A stretch of DNA of 43,208 nucleotides from an uncultured Pseudomonadota bacterium (lineage in GTDB: Bacteria; Pseudomonadota; Gammaproteobacteria; Steroidobacterales; Steroidobacteraceae). Both the position numbers and the translations under genes were made by a program. The notes beneath the pieces were generated by a model. That model had not been told where the DNA came from. It ran no database searches and was given only the letters and a program-made list of their open reading frames with translations. The DNA lies in NCBI GenBank assembly GCA_903927005.1, contig CAIYLH010000002.1, forward strand, positions 1 through 43,208, written 5' to 3'. This document shows, piece after piece, positions 8,713-16,409 of this stretch (its first letter is position 1; the number at the start of each line of letters is the position of its first letter).

Positions 8713-9408
8713 GTGACAGTCCCCGACCCACCGCACCCAACCGACGCGACCGCAGTGGCCCAAGCGCGCCCGGCCTCTACCGTCGTGGTCGTCGATGAGC
8801 AAAATGGCGAGGTCGCCGTACTGATGGTCCGCCGCAATACCGCCCTGCAGTTCTACGGCGGCTTTTGGGTGTTCCCTGGCGGCGTGATCGATGCGGCTGA
8901 TGGCAGCGACGCCATGCAGGCAGCAGCACAAGCCGGCTGTCGCGAGCTGCAGGAAGAGGCCGGGCTGCGGGTCACGCCGTCGGATCTGGTTTACTGGGCG
9001 CACTGGATCACGCCCTCAGTACTACCCCGCCGCTACGACACCAGATTCTTTATCGCCCGACAGCCGCTCGACCAGGCACCCAGCGTGACCGACGGCGAGG
9101 TCACGGCCCTGTCCTGGCTGCCACTGGCCGTCTGGACCCGTGTATGGGAAGGCGGTGACTTCCCGGTTCCGTTCGCCACCCAGTTCGTCCTGCGGGAGCT
9201 CGCCGAAGCGCTGCAGCAGCACGGCTCGCTGGCGGCCGTGCTCGCTACCGCAGTCGCACGCCCGGTCCTGACGATCCTGCCCAAGGCACTGAATGACGAG
9301 GTCAGCGTACTGCCGTGGGACCCTCACTACGAGGCCCTGCCAGGCCATGGGTGGTCGTGGAGCCCGGCACAGACCGCTACCCGCCGACACTGGCCGTCGC
9401 GCGGCTGA
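8713..9408 (+). CDS. Nudix hydrolase (NUDT19/YfcD-like, interrupted Nudix box)
   Basis: A hydrolase of nucleoside-diphosphate-linked substrates. The Nudix box starts at FPGGVID and ends with CRELQEEAGL, with an insertion (AADGSDAMQAAAQAG) between the glycine part and the RE-EE-G helix. The insertion is typical of NUDT19-like enzymes, some of which cleave CoA or acyl-CoA. The conserved metal-binding Glu residues are present in RELQEE. The likely start is GTG 8713 (AGAGAG upstream), giving 231 residues; an upstream GTG at 8626 is in frame but its extension looks non-coding. Cytosolic. The real substrate is uncertain. Confidence 0.85.
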   Translation: MTVPDPPHPTDATAVAQARPASTVVVVDEQNGEVAVLMVRRNTALQFYGGFWVFPGGVIDAADGSDAMQAAAQAGCRELQEEAGLRVTPSDLVYWAHWITPSVLPRRYDTRFFIARQPLDQAPSVTDGEVTALSWLPLAVWTRVWEGGDFPVPFATQFVLRELAEALQQHGSLAAVLATAVARPVLTILPKALNDEVSVLPWDPHYEALPGHGWSWSPAQTATRRHWPSRG

Positions 9409-9558
9409 TGACGGCGCAATCGCCCCAGGTACGTCGACTCCACCGACCCACGACCTCAGGCGAACAATTGCCAACGACCACCGCGCCGGTCAGTATTATT
9501 CTGATCAATCGGTAGTCGTGTCACAGTTAGTCCATTCTTAAATTCACTCTTTTCGCCT

Positions 9559-9568
9559 CTGACCCGAA
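9559..9568 (+). repeat. Left arm of short inverted repeat flanking the FkbM gene
   Basis: CTGACCCGAA, preceded by an AT-rich stretch (9526-9555) unlike the local high-GC background. It is the inverted counterpart, with a one-base indel, of the element at 10426-10436 on the other side of the FkbM gene. Confidence 0.45.
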
Positions 9569-9655
9569 GCGTCAGCAAAGCCCGACCGGCGCCCTCGCCA
9601 GAAAGAAGCGGGGCGGCACCGGCAGCGCGGTGGAAAAAAGAGCAGGGAGTTGATC

Positions 9656-10402
9656 TTGGCGAGTCATTTAAGCACCTACCTGCGGCGCTTCGGCTTTCGG
9701 CGCGGCTTCGGCATGTACGCCCACACCAAGTGGAGTCGCGGACCGATCGATGTGCAGGTGCCGGGTCTAACCCACCCGCTGCGCATGCGCGCCGGCACTT
9801 CCGATCGCGGCTGCTTCAACCAGATCTTCGTCAATGGCGAATACGACACTCCGTACCCCGGCAAGCCCCGCCTGATCATCGATGCGGGCGCCAACGTCGG
9901 CTACGCCACGGTGCGCTTCGCGTCGTTGTATCCGGAGGCCAAGATCATCGCCATTGAGCCTGAGCAAGCCAATTACGAGATGTTGAAAACCAACATCGCT
10001 CCCTACCCGGGAGTGCGCACGCTGATGTCTGGCGTCTGGCCGTGCACCGCGCCTCTGACCATAGACAATCCGCACGATCGCCCTTGGGCGTTCCGGGTGC
10101 GCGCAGCCCGACCCGGCGAAGCGTCATTTCCGGCGGTCTCGATCCAGGACCTGCTGGCACAGAGCGGCGAAACTACTCTGGATATCCTCAAGCTCGACGT
10201 CGAAGGCACCGAACACGACCTGTTCTCCGACCCTGGCTGCCACGAGTGGATCTCGCGCACCAACATGATCTTCGTCGAGACCCACGACCACCAACGCCCT
10301 GGCTGCAGCCGGGTGCTTGAGGCGGCGCTGGCGCAGCATCACTTCGAGCGCTCGCAGGTCGGCGAGAACGCTATCTACCTGCGGACTGCACTTTTGGCTT
10401 GA
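9656..10402 (+). CDS. FkbM-family methyltransferase
   Basis: SAM-dependent O-methyltransferase-type protein of the FkbM family, usually acting on sugars, polyketides or cell-surface glycans. Diagnostic stretches are LIIDAGANVGYATVRFA (SAM-binding motif I), IIAIEPEQANYEMLKTN, and LDILKLDVEGTEHDLF, the family hallmark. TTG 9656 fits best because AGGGAG lies 6 bp upstream; an earlier TTG at 9650 is too close to that site. The protein is about 248 residues. No sugar-biosynthesis genes adjoin it, and it is bracketed by a short inverted repeat (9559-9568 and 10426-10436). It may therefore be a solitary, transferred cassette. Substrate unknown. Confidence 0.88.
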   Translation: MASHLSTYLRRFGFRRGFGMYAHTKWSRGPIDVQVPGLTHPLRMRAGTSDRGCFNQIFVNGEYDTPYPGKPRLIIDAGANVGYATVRFASLYPEAKIIAIEPEQANYEMLKTNIAPYPGVRTLMSGVWPCTAPLTIDNPHDRPWAFRVRAARPGEASFPAVSIQDLLAQSGETTLDILKLDVEGTEHDLFSDPGCHEWISRTNMIFVETHDHQRPGCSRVLEAALAQHHFERSQVGENAIYLRTALLA

Positions 10403-10425
10403 ATCGTCTCTCCGTACAGGAGAAA

Positions 10426-10436
10426 TTCGGGGTCAG
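10426..10436 (+). repeat. Right arm of short inverted repeat flanking the FkbM gene
   Basis: TTCGGGGTCAG; its reverse complement is CTGACCCCGAA, which matches 9559-9568 apart from one extra C. The stretch 10403-10586 otherwise holds nothing recognisable. Confidence 0.45.
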
Positions 10437-10586
10437 CATTCCGGACGCGGCCTATAGGTGGATGCAACCTGTACTTCCTGCCTGGCACTGCCCCAGCAGG
10501 AGAGAAGGAACCACCGTAAACTGGCATTGAGTGGAGGAACGCCTGCCGGACGTCCCCGCATCGCAATGTCACAGCGGGAGAGATCC

Positions 10587-11270
10587 ATGGGCACGATGAT
10601 TACCTACCAGCGACCAGACGGTCAGTCCGTCAACGGCTATCTGGCCGGGCCTACAACTGCGCAGGGCATCGTCGTGATCCAGGAATGGTGGGGACTCAAC
10701 GACCAGATCAAGGGCGTCGCCGACCGACTCGCCGCCGCCGGCTACCGCGCGTTGGTGCCCGATCTGTATCGCGGCAAGCTTGCGCTGGAGGCAAACGAGG
10801 CCGAGCACCTGATGAACGACCTGAATTTCGGCGATGCCGCCGGCCAGGACATCCGCGGCGCGGTCCAGTACCTGAAGAGCTCGGGCAGCGCCAAGGTTGC
10901 GGTCACCGGCTTCTGCCTGGGCGGGGCGCTCACGGTACTGGCGGCAGTCCATGTTCCGGAACTCGATGCCGGCGTGATCTGGTACGGCTATCCGCCACTC
11001 GAATACGTCGATGCAGCCAGCATCAAGATGCCGCTGCTCGGGCACTGGGCGCAGCATGACGACGTGTTCCCGCCTGCCGGGGTCGCGCAGCTCGAAGAGC
11101 GTCTGATCGCTGCCGGCGTGCCGGCCACATTCCATCAGTACGACACCAAGCACGCCTTTGCCAATGAAACGGCTGACGGCTCGAAGCTCGCGTTCCTCAA
11201 GTACGACGCGCCCGCCGCGACGCTCGCCTGGCAGCGGACGATGGAGTTCCTTGCCGCCCATCTCAAATAA
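10587..11270 (+). CDS. Dienelactone hydrolase family protein
   Basis: A 227-residue alpha/beta hydrolase of the dienelactone hydrolase family. The catalytic triad is visible as C110 in GFCLGG, D158 in AQHDD, and H189 in TKHAFAN; the Cys nucleophile is the family mark. The QEWWGLNDQIKGVADRLA stretch is also typical. ATG 10587 follows a strong GGGAGAG, whereas the open frame upstream to 10458 has none. In aromatic degradation such enzymes open dienelactones to maleylacetate, but no chlorocatechol genes are nearby. It could equally be a general carboxymethylenebutenolidase-like hydrolase. Cytosolic, apparently monocistronic, converging with the M28 peptidase. Confidence 0.9.
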   Translation: MGTMITYQRPDGQSVNGYLAGPTTAQGIVVIQEWWGLNDQIKGVADRLAAAGYRALVPDLYRGKLALEANEAEHLMNDLNFGDAAGQDIRGAVQYLKSSGSAKVAVTGFCLGGALTVLAAVHVPELDAGVIWYGYPPLEYVDAASIKMPLLGHWAQHDDVFPPAGVAQLEERLIAAGVPATFHQYDTKHAFANETADGSKLAFLKYDAPAATLAWQRTMEFLAAHLK

Positions 11271-11448
11271 ACGGGATGAGCGCGGAGCAAGCGGCGCACG
11301 CCTGCAAACCGACGAGTCCTTCCTTGAGTAGGGCGAACCGCCCTTGTGGATGAGACGCCATCGCCCGCCCGGCAACTCCGGAAAAATCGGCAGCGACGAC
11401 TTCGAAACACTCGCCGAGCCTCTCCTGCAAATCGGGAGCGAGTGGGGC

Positions 11449-12663
11449 CTATTGGGAAAGCTTCGCTGCCACCAACCTCGCCACTGCCCCGAGCGTCGTC
11501 TGCGCCGCATTAAGACCCAGCCGGAAGTCCGCGTCCGAAAACGTCGCGTAGACATCCGACGGCTGATGCCAGTGCGGATCCGACCCAGCCCCGATCTCGC
11601 GTCCACGCTCGTTCTCGCGCAGGCTGATCGAAGGCACAAGGTCCATGAACGGCGTGCTGTCGGTATTAGTCATGTGCGGACCGACCGACGCTGGATAGTC
11701 CATAGCGTAGGCCTCATTCGCCGCATGGAACTCCCATGCGAGCTTCTGCGCCTCGGCGGCAAACTTTGCCTTCGACTGGAACTCGATGTTGACGTCGGCC
11801 TCTGCACGCTGCTCCTTCGCAACGCTGCCATCGGGCCGCGGCATCCCATGATCGAACAACATCATGTCGTGCTGTATCATGCCGAGCCATTTCGGCTCGG
11901 GATAGCGACCTGACCCAGGCGGATCCTCACGGCCCTGCAGCTGTACACGCTGGTTGACGTAAGCACGCGCGCCGTTCAGGCCAGTCTCCTCGTTATTCCA
12001 AAGGGCAAAGCGGATCGACCGCTCCGTCTTGACGTCGGGCGAGGAGAACACTCGCGCCAGTTCCATCACCAGCGCCGTACCCGAGCCGTCATCATTGGCC
12101 GCCTCCCCCCAACCGTGCCCATCAAAATGCCCCCCGATGATGTACATCTCGTCCGGGTGGGTCGTGCCTACCTTGGTGCAATACACTTCCTGACGTGTTC
12201 CGGCGGATGACGGTTGCGCATCGAGCTCACGCAGGCGCGCATCAGCCTGCCGATTCGGGTCAACGTTCACGCCTGTTGGGCCCTTCGCAGCCCGATAGCG
12301 ACCACCCCCTGTCGCTGCGTCCGGGTGATGCGCCACTGGCGGCCCACTGGGCAGAACCGGGTCCGAGGGAGAGTAGGAGTACGTCACGCGCTCAATATTG
12401 GCGCAGCCGTAACTTGTCAGCTGCGCCTCAATCCAGTCCAGCGCCGCACGGTTGCGGTCGGTGCCCTCACGCCGATCCCCAAACCGCGTCAAGCCACGGA
12501 TTGTCTGCTTGTACCGCTCAAGGTCGAGCCTGCCGACGAGCACCTTGCCGGCGTCCGTTATCACGGCAGCTGGCGGCGACGCCTCGGGCGGCATCGCGAG
12601 AGATGCCGCACAACAAAGCGGCGCAAGCAGAAAGGCAGCGAGTGTTTTCTTCATGAACTTCAT
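11449..12663 (-). CDS. Secreted M28-family zinc aminopeptidase
   Basis: A 404-residue periplasmic or secreted metallopeptidase. ATG 12663 gives a classic signal peptide (KFMKKTLAAFLLAPLCCAASLAM). The dizinc core of family M28 is visible: GGHFDGHG (His ligand), ANDDGSG (bridging Asp), and NNEETGLNGARAY (Glu base and Glu ligand). A late HWHQPSD supplies the last His ligand. DSTPFMDLVPSISL near the end is also typical. The enzyme would remove N-terminal residues from peptides. The start could be the second in-frame ATG at 12654. It stands alone on the minus strand, and the DUF3079 gene diverges from it. Confidence 0.9.
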   Translation of the reverse strand: MKFMKKTLAAFLLAPLCCAASLAMPPEASPPAAVITDAGKVLVGRLDLERYKQTIRGLTRFGDRREGTDRNRAALDWIEAQLTSYGCANIERVTYSYSPSDPVLPSGPPVAHHPDAATGGGRYRAAKGPTGVNVDPNRQADARLRELDAQPSSAGTRQEVYCTKVGTTHPDEMYIIGGHFDGHGWGEAANDDGSGTALVMELARVFSSPDVKTERSIRFALWNNEETGLNGARAYVNQRVQLQGREDPPGSGRYPEPKWLGMIQHDMMLFDHGMPRPDGSVAKEQRAEADVNIEFQSKAKFAAEAQKLAWEFHAANEAYAMDYPASVGPHMTNTDSTPFMDLVPSISLRENERGREIGAGSDPHWHQPSDVYATFSDADFRLGLNAAQTTLGAVARLVAAKLSQ

Positions 12664-12832
12664 GCTCGTTGATGGCACCAGGAGGGTAGCGCAACTGCCT
12701 AACGGCAGCGCGCACTGTCGGGCGGACCCTGAATGCGCCATGGTAGGTACTTATCGGCTCGAAGTGGCCGGCACTTTGAGGAACTCTTGGCCCGGGACAG
12801 AGCCCTTCCCCTATACCGCCTCAAGCCGCTGA

Positions 12833-13078
12833 ATGACGCCAAAGCTGCCGCTACATCCACCCCATCCCGAGCGGATCTGCTGGGGCTGCGACAAGTATTG
12901 TGCGACGGACGAGCTGCGCTGCGGCAACGGCACGGACCGTGCCCAGCACCCGTCCGAAATCTTCGGCAATGACTGGCTCCTATACGGCCTCGATGCAGCA
13001 ACGGATGCGCATGAATCCGTGCCTGCTGCGCCTTCAGCGACGAGCGCAAAGCAACTCCGCGTCACGCGCAAGCCATAA
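12833..13078 (+). CDS. DUF3079 small cysteine-rich protein
   Basis: An 81-residue protein with the pattern FPLHP-like start (KLPLHPPHPERICWGCDKYC), then RCGNGTDRAQHPSEIFGNDW, which I recognise as the DUF3079 family of Proteobacteria. The clustered cysteines (CxxCxxxC, then another Cys seven residues on) suggest a zinc or other metal knuckle; this is inference. The ATG is at 12833, with no strong ribosome site. It converges with the EamA-like gene, leaving 39 bp between stops. Function unknown. The last 25 residues are Ala/Ser-rich and less conserved in look. Confidence 0.75.
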   Translation: MTPKLPLHPPHPERICWGCDKYCATDELRCGNGTDRAQHPSEIFGNDWLLYGLDAATDAHESVPAAPSATSAKQLRVTRKP

Positions 13079-13117
13079 CGATACTGCGCCGAAAACGCCC
13101 GCAGGACAGGCCGCGCC

Positions 13118-13549
13118 TCAAACGGGCGCGACGACCAGCCAGCCACCTGCGAGTGCGACGACCAGACCCACTGCCCGCCGCAGGTTCATCGCGTCTCCAA
13201 ACCACAGCACGCCGACCACCGCCAGAACGGTAACGGTCGCGGTGCTCGCCACCGAATAGGTGACCCCAAGCGTCCAGCCGTTCCGGTACGCGATCAGGTA
13301 ACCAAACTCGATGCCGACAATCGAGGCCGCCAGCAGCAGCATCGGCCAACCAAACCCGCTCTTGAAATCAGCAAACGTCAGCGGCGCGCCCGCCAGCGGC
13401 GACAGCACAACGCAGGTCACAGCGGCGAGCGCATACACACTGGCCAGCATGCCCATCGGCGGAAGCGCAGCAGGAAGCGCCTTGACCGCCAGTTGATAGA
13501 GCACCTGCGAGACGATGATGACCAGCATGCTTAAGGTATAGGCCGTCAA
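13118..13549 (-). CDS. Small EamA/DMT-like membrane transporter
   Basis: A 143-residue, four- to five-helix membrane protein. It starts at TTG 13549, which has AAGGGG 6 bp upstream, and reads LTAYTLSMLVIIVSQVLYQLAVKALP, followed by three more hydrophobic segments. The last helix is VGLVVALAGGWLVVA. It resembles a single half of a drug/metabolite transporter (EamA-like), so it would need to dimerise as SMR proteins do. Substrate unknown. An upstream extension to 13612 is open but looks non-coding. Confidence 0.75.
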   Translation of the reverse strand: MTAYTLSMLVIIVSQVLYQLAVKALPAALPPMGMLASVYALAAVTCVVLSPLAGAPLTFADFKSGFGWPMLLLAASIVGIEFGYLIAYRNGWTLGVTYSVASTATVTVLAVVGVLWFGDAMNLRRAVGLVVALAGGWLVVAPV

Positions 13550-13657
13550 GAAGTACCCCTTGTCGCGAAAAGAATCCAGCCTTGAAAATAACGCCCGCCC
13601 GAACGCGCACAATTCGACCTCAAACGGCTTACAGCCGCCGCGTCGTTGCCTCCAAAA

Positions 13658-15199
13658 TCAGTCAGGACGCAGCAGCGAGACGCCCAGCAACGCTCGCCGT
13701 TTGAGCCAGGGACTGGGCCGATAACGCGGATCACCGTAAAAGGCCTGCATCTGCGACAGCACCGACAGGATGCGATCCGCGCCGAGGTCATCGCCAAGCT
13801 GCAACGGGCCACGCGGATATCCCAGGCCCAACGCCACCGCGACGTCAATGTCGGTCGGGACCGCGATACGCTGCTGTGCGATATCGCTGCCGACGTTAAC
13901 GATGCAGGCCAGAATTCTTTGCGCGATAAATCCAGCGCTGTCACGAATGACCGTGACGGAAGTGCCATCGGCGCAGAACAGGGCGAGCGCAGAAGCCAGA
14001 ACATCAGGGTCCGTGACCGGCGTCGGCATCAGCGTGCGGCGCCGACCGAGATCCAGCAGGCAATCGATAGCGACGGCTCGGGTCGGATCCAGTCCCAGCC
14101 GGACCGCTGCAGTGGTTGCGTCCTCGCCCAGCGGAGTCAGCACGATGAGCGCCGACGTCGACGGACACTTTCCGCTCTCCAGCGGAACGCCGGCACTGCT
14201 GACGATCTGTGCAACTCGCAGGGCGAAGTCCGGATTGCCGTCGGCGATCCAGACCGTGGCCGGCACGACACCCACCTGCAGCGACTGCGGCTCAGGAGCC
14301 GCAACCCTGCGCCCATCCTGGTACGTGTAGAAGCCCTGCCCGGTCTTGCGTCCGAACAGCCCGGCAGCCACCCGTCGAGCCGTCAGTTCCACGGGCCTAT
14401 ACCGCGGCTCTTCATAGTACTGATGGTAGATAGACTGCATCGCGACATGCGACACATCGAGCCCGGTCAGGTCGAGCAACTCGAACGGACCAAGAGGAAA
14501 GCCCGCCGTCTCTGTCATGACGCTATCGATCTCGGCGAAGGTCGCAATGCCCTCGGACACGATGCGCAGCGCCTCGGTGGTATAGGCGCGACCGGCGTGG
14601 TTGACGATGAAACCCGGCGTATCCGCCGCCACCACCGGCCGATGCCCGAATCGCTCCGCCAGCGATACGAGTCGCTGCATGCTGTCGGCACCCGTCAGCG
14701 CCCCGGCAATGACCTCCACCACCTTCATCAGCGGTACGGGATTGAAGAAGTGGAAGCCCGCCACGCGTTCTGGACGCTGCGCCGCCGACGCAAAGTCCGT
14801 CACCGACAGCGAGGAGGTATTGGTCGCAATCACGCAGTCCGGCCGGACCGACGCCTCCAGCGCGACCAGCACGGCGTGCTTGATGTCCATCCGCTCAGCA
14901 ACCGCCTCAACGACGACGTCACAGTCGGCGAACTCGCCATAGCCGGCTAGCGGACCGGCCGCGGTTTCGCGTAGCCGGGAAATCGCCGCCTCCGCCGCAC
15001 TCAAGGTCAGCTGCGACTTCTGTACCTTGCGGCGGATCATGGCCGCAGCGCTGTCGATGGCCACTCTGACGGCACCGGCCTGCGCATCGGCGAGCAGCAC
15101 CGTAATGCCGCATTCCGCGGCGACCTGCGCGATGCCACGACCCATGACGCCTGCGCCGACGATACCCAGCACAAGCTCGTGCGCGGGAGACTGAACCAT
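13658..15199 (-). CDS. 3-hydroxyacyl-CoA dehydrogenase (PaaH/PaaC type)
   Basis: A 513-residue NAD-dependent dehydrogenase converting 3-hydroxyacyl-CoA to 3-ketoacyl-CoA, cytosolic. The N-terminal Rossmann motif GIVGAGVMGRGIA (12-24) is followed by VVVEAVAE, ATNTSSL and the catalytic HFFNPVPLMK stretch, then TPGFIVNHAGRAY and a first C-terminal domain ending GRKTGQGFYTY. A second C-terminal repeat (DSAGFIAQRILACIVN and LGYPRGPLQLGDDLG) gives the two-domain length of about 500 seen in PaaH-type enzymes. That suggests phenylacetate or beta-oxidation-like catabolism. No ring-cleavage genes adjoin it, so general fatty-acid oxidation is possible. It stands apart from the EthD gene, with a terminator between them. 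Confidence 0.92.
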   Translation of the reverse strand: MVQSPAHELVLGIVGAGVMGRGIAQVAAECGITVLLADAQAGAVRVAIDSAAAMIRRKVQKSQLTLSAAEAAISRLRETAAGPLAGYGEFADCDVVVEAVAERMDIKHAVLVALEASVRPDCVIATNTSSLSVTDFASAAQRPERVAGFHFFNPVPLMKVVEVIAGALTGADSMQRLVSLAERFGHRPVVAADTPGFIVNHAGRAYTTEALRIVSEGIATFAEIDSVMTETAGFPLGPFELLDLTGLDVSHVAMQSIYHQYYEEPRYRPVELTARRVAAGLFGRKTGQGFYTYQDGRRVAAPEPQSLQVGVVPATVWIADGNPDFALRVAQIVSSAGVPLESGKCPSTSALIVLTPLGEDATTAAVRLGLDPTRAVAIDCLLDLGRRRTLMPTPVTDPDVLASALALFCADGTSVTVIRDSAGFIAQRILACIVNVGSDIAQQRIAVPTDIDVAVALGLGYPRGPLQLGDDLGADRILSVLSQMQAFYGDPRYRPSPWLKRRALLGVSLLRPD

Positions 15200-15299
15200 G
15201 CCTCTACTCTCCAGATCGGCTGATTGCCGATGACGAACGGTCAGGGAGCGATCGATGTTACGTCGCTGATGGGCGACGCACGGCCCATCAGCGAATAAA

Positions 15300-15345
15300 G
15301 CGCGTGAAGCTCCCCGCTGCGGGAAACCTCACGCGCCCCGTTTTT
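15300..15345 (-). terminator. Bidirectional Rho-independent terminator
   Basis: Perfect 8-bp arms GCGCGTGA (15300-15307) and TCACGCGC (15329-15336) enclose an inner GC-rich pairing (CCCGC/GCGGG). The stem is followed by TTTTT on the plus strand (15341-15345) and TTTATT on the minus strand. It lies 43 bp past the stop of the EthD gene, so it most likely ends that minus-strand transcript. Confidence 0.75.
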
Positions 15346-15387
15346 ACGCAGGGGGCCCAGGTTAGGAACGCCAGGGCCCGGCGACGG

Positions 15388-15894
15388 CTACTTCGTCATT
15401 GCCGGCGCCTGCCCGATCTTGGAGTCACGCTCCGTGATCACGTAGGCGAGCATCGCAGGACGGTCGAAAAGAACTTCCTCATCAGCCTGGATCTCCGCGT
15501 GGATCTTCGGGTCGGAGAGCAGTTTCAACGCCTTTTCCATCTCGGCGTGATTTGCGAACCACAGCTCGGTCAACACGTCGTACTGCATCTCGGGCGGCGC
15601 ACCCGGCAGCGGATCCAGGAAGCGGCGCACGTAACGGACAGCGTTAGGCACGTACTTCTCGCCGAGACGAGCGTGGTGGCTTTCGTAGTACTTCAGAAAG
15701 TCCTCGCGCGACATGCCGGGATGGCGCTTGAGCAGGAACACCATCTTTGTCATGCCATCCGCATTTCCACCCCCAAGGATGGCCGCCGTCTGCGTGCCGC
15801 CTTCCGCCGCTTGCGTGACCGCCGGCGCAAGAATGCCGGCTAACGACAGCAACACCGCCCCGATCGACACCGACACGACACTCTTTCTAACCAT
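15388..15894 (-). CDS. Exported EthD-domain protein
   Basis: A 168-residue protein with a signal peptide (RKSVVSVSIGAVLLSLAGILAPAVTQA) followed by an EthD/dimeric alpha-beta-barrel domain. TKMVFLLKRHPGMSREDFLKYYESHH is the family signature, and LTELWFANHAEMEKAL and DEEVLFDRPAMLAYV complete the fold. EthD proteins were first linked to ethyl-ether degradation, and most are cytosolic with no proven reaction. A secreted version is less usual. The ATG at 15894 has AAGG just upstream. It is monocistronic, with the terminator at 15300-15345. Role unknown; perhaps a periplasmic binding or cyclase-like protein. Confidence 0.85.
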   Translation of the reverse strand: MVRKSVVSVSIGAVLLSLAGILAPAVTQAAEGGTQTAAILGGGNADGMTKMVFLLKRHPGMSREDFLKYYESHHARLGEKYVPNAVRYVRRFLDPLPGAPPEMQYDVLTELWFANHAEMEKALKLLSDPKIHAEIQADEEVLFDRPAMLAYVITERDSKIGQAPAMTK

Positions 15895-16176
15895 GAACCT
15901 TCCCCCTCTATTTATATGACTACCGCAAGACGGCCTATGTGTGCACGGGCAGACCCGAAGCGGGTCGCCTCATCTAAGGGCATACCGCAAAAACTTGCAG
16001 CTTGATTTCGGCATTTTACGAGAATACTTATCAAAAACAGCATCTTGCAAGCTCAACTTAACCCAAAAATCGCGCTGCGCTGTCTCGATCTACAGACACC
16101 AAAACGCCTTCTTTTCGGCCTTCGCCGACGGTACTGTCCCCCTGCGATCAGAGCACGACCAACAGGGCCAAGACTA

Positions 16177-16356
16177 ATGCTTTTCAGACGCAAGAAAAAC
16201 GAGTCGCCGATGGATAGCTTCAGCAACCTGATGCAGACCCTCGAGATGGTCGACTTGCTCGTCGCCGCCGAACAGGCCAATGCGGCGACTGAGCGGCACA
16301 CGATGTCACCCCCCGACCTCCGGCACCCGTTCATTCCGCAGCACGCTACCGAGTAA
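16177..16356 (+). CDS. Small hypothetical protein
   Basis: A 59-residue ORF starting MLFRRKKNESPMDS, with a basic start and a short amphipathic helix (SNLMQTLEMVDLLVAAEQANAA is cut here by eye). It ends shortly before the hairpin in front of the cysteine-synthase gene. A weak AGGG lies upstream. I do not recognise the family. Coding status rests only on the open frame and plausible composition. The frame is open back to 16045, but that part looks non-coding. Confidence 0.35.
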   Translation: MLFRRKKNESPMDSFSNLMQTLEMVDLLVAAEQANAATERHTMSPPDLRHPFIPQHATE

Positions 16357-16373
16357 GCCTCTGCGATAGCGCC

Positions 16374-16403
16374 CCTCCGCGGCAGGTATGCTGCACGCGG
16401 AGG
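16374..16403 (+). promoter_or_regulatory. Hairpin sequestering the Shine-Dalgarno of the cysteine-synthase gene
   Basis: CCTCCGCGGCAG (16374-16385) pairs over 12 bp with CTGC-A-CGCGGAGG (16391-16403), leaving one bulged A (16395) and a 5-base loop. The 3' arm contains GGAGG (16399-16403), the ribosome site 6 bp before ATG 16410. If transcribed, this stem would block translation until opened. There is no T-run, so it does not look like a terminator. Confidence 0.5.
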
Positions 16404-16409
16404 TTCCTC

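Noticed and set aside
7711-9003. Minus-strand 430-codon frame opposite the methyltransferase and Nudix genes
   Set aside because: Spans two real genes in antisense and lacks any family pattern.
13646-14950. Long plus-strand open frame (434 codons) opposite the hydroxyacyl-CoA dehydrogenase
   Set aside because: Arg/His-rich composition without motifs, exactly antisense to a well-recognised gene; a high-GC shadow frame.
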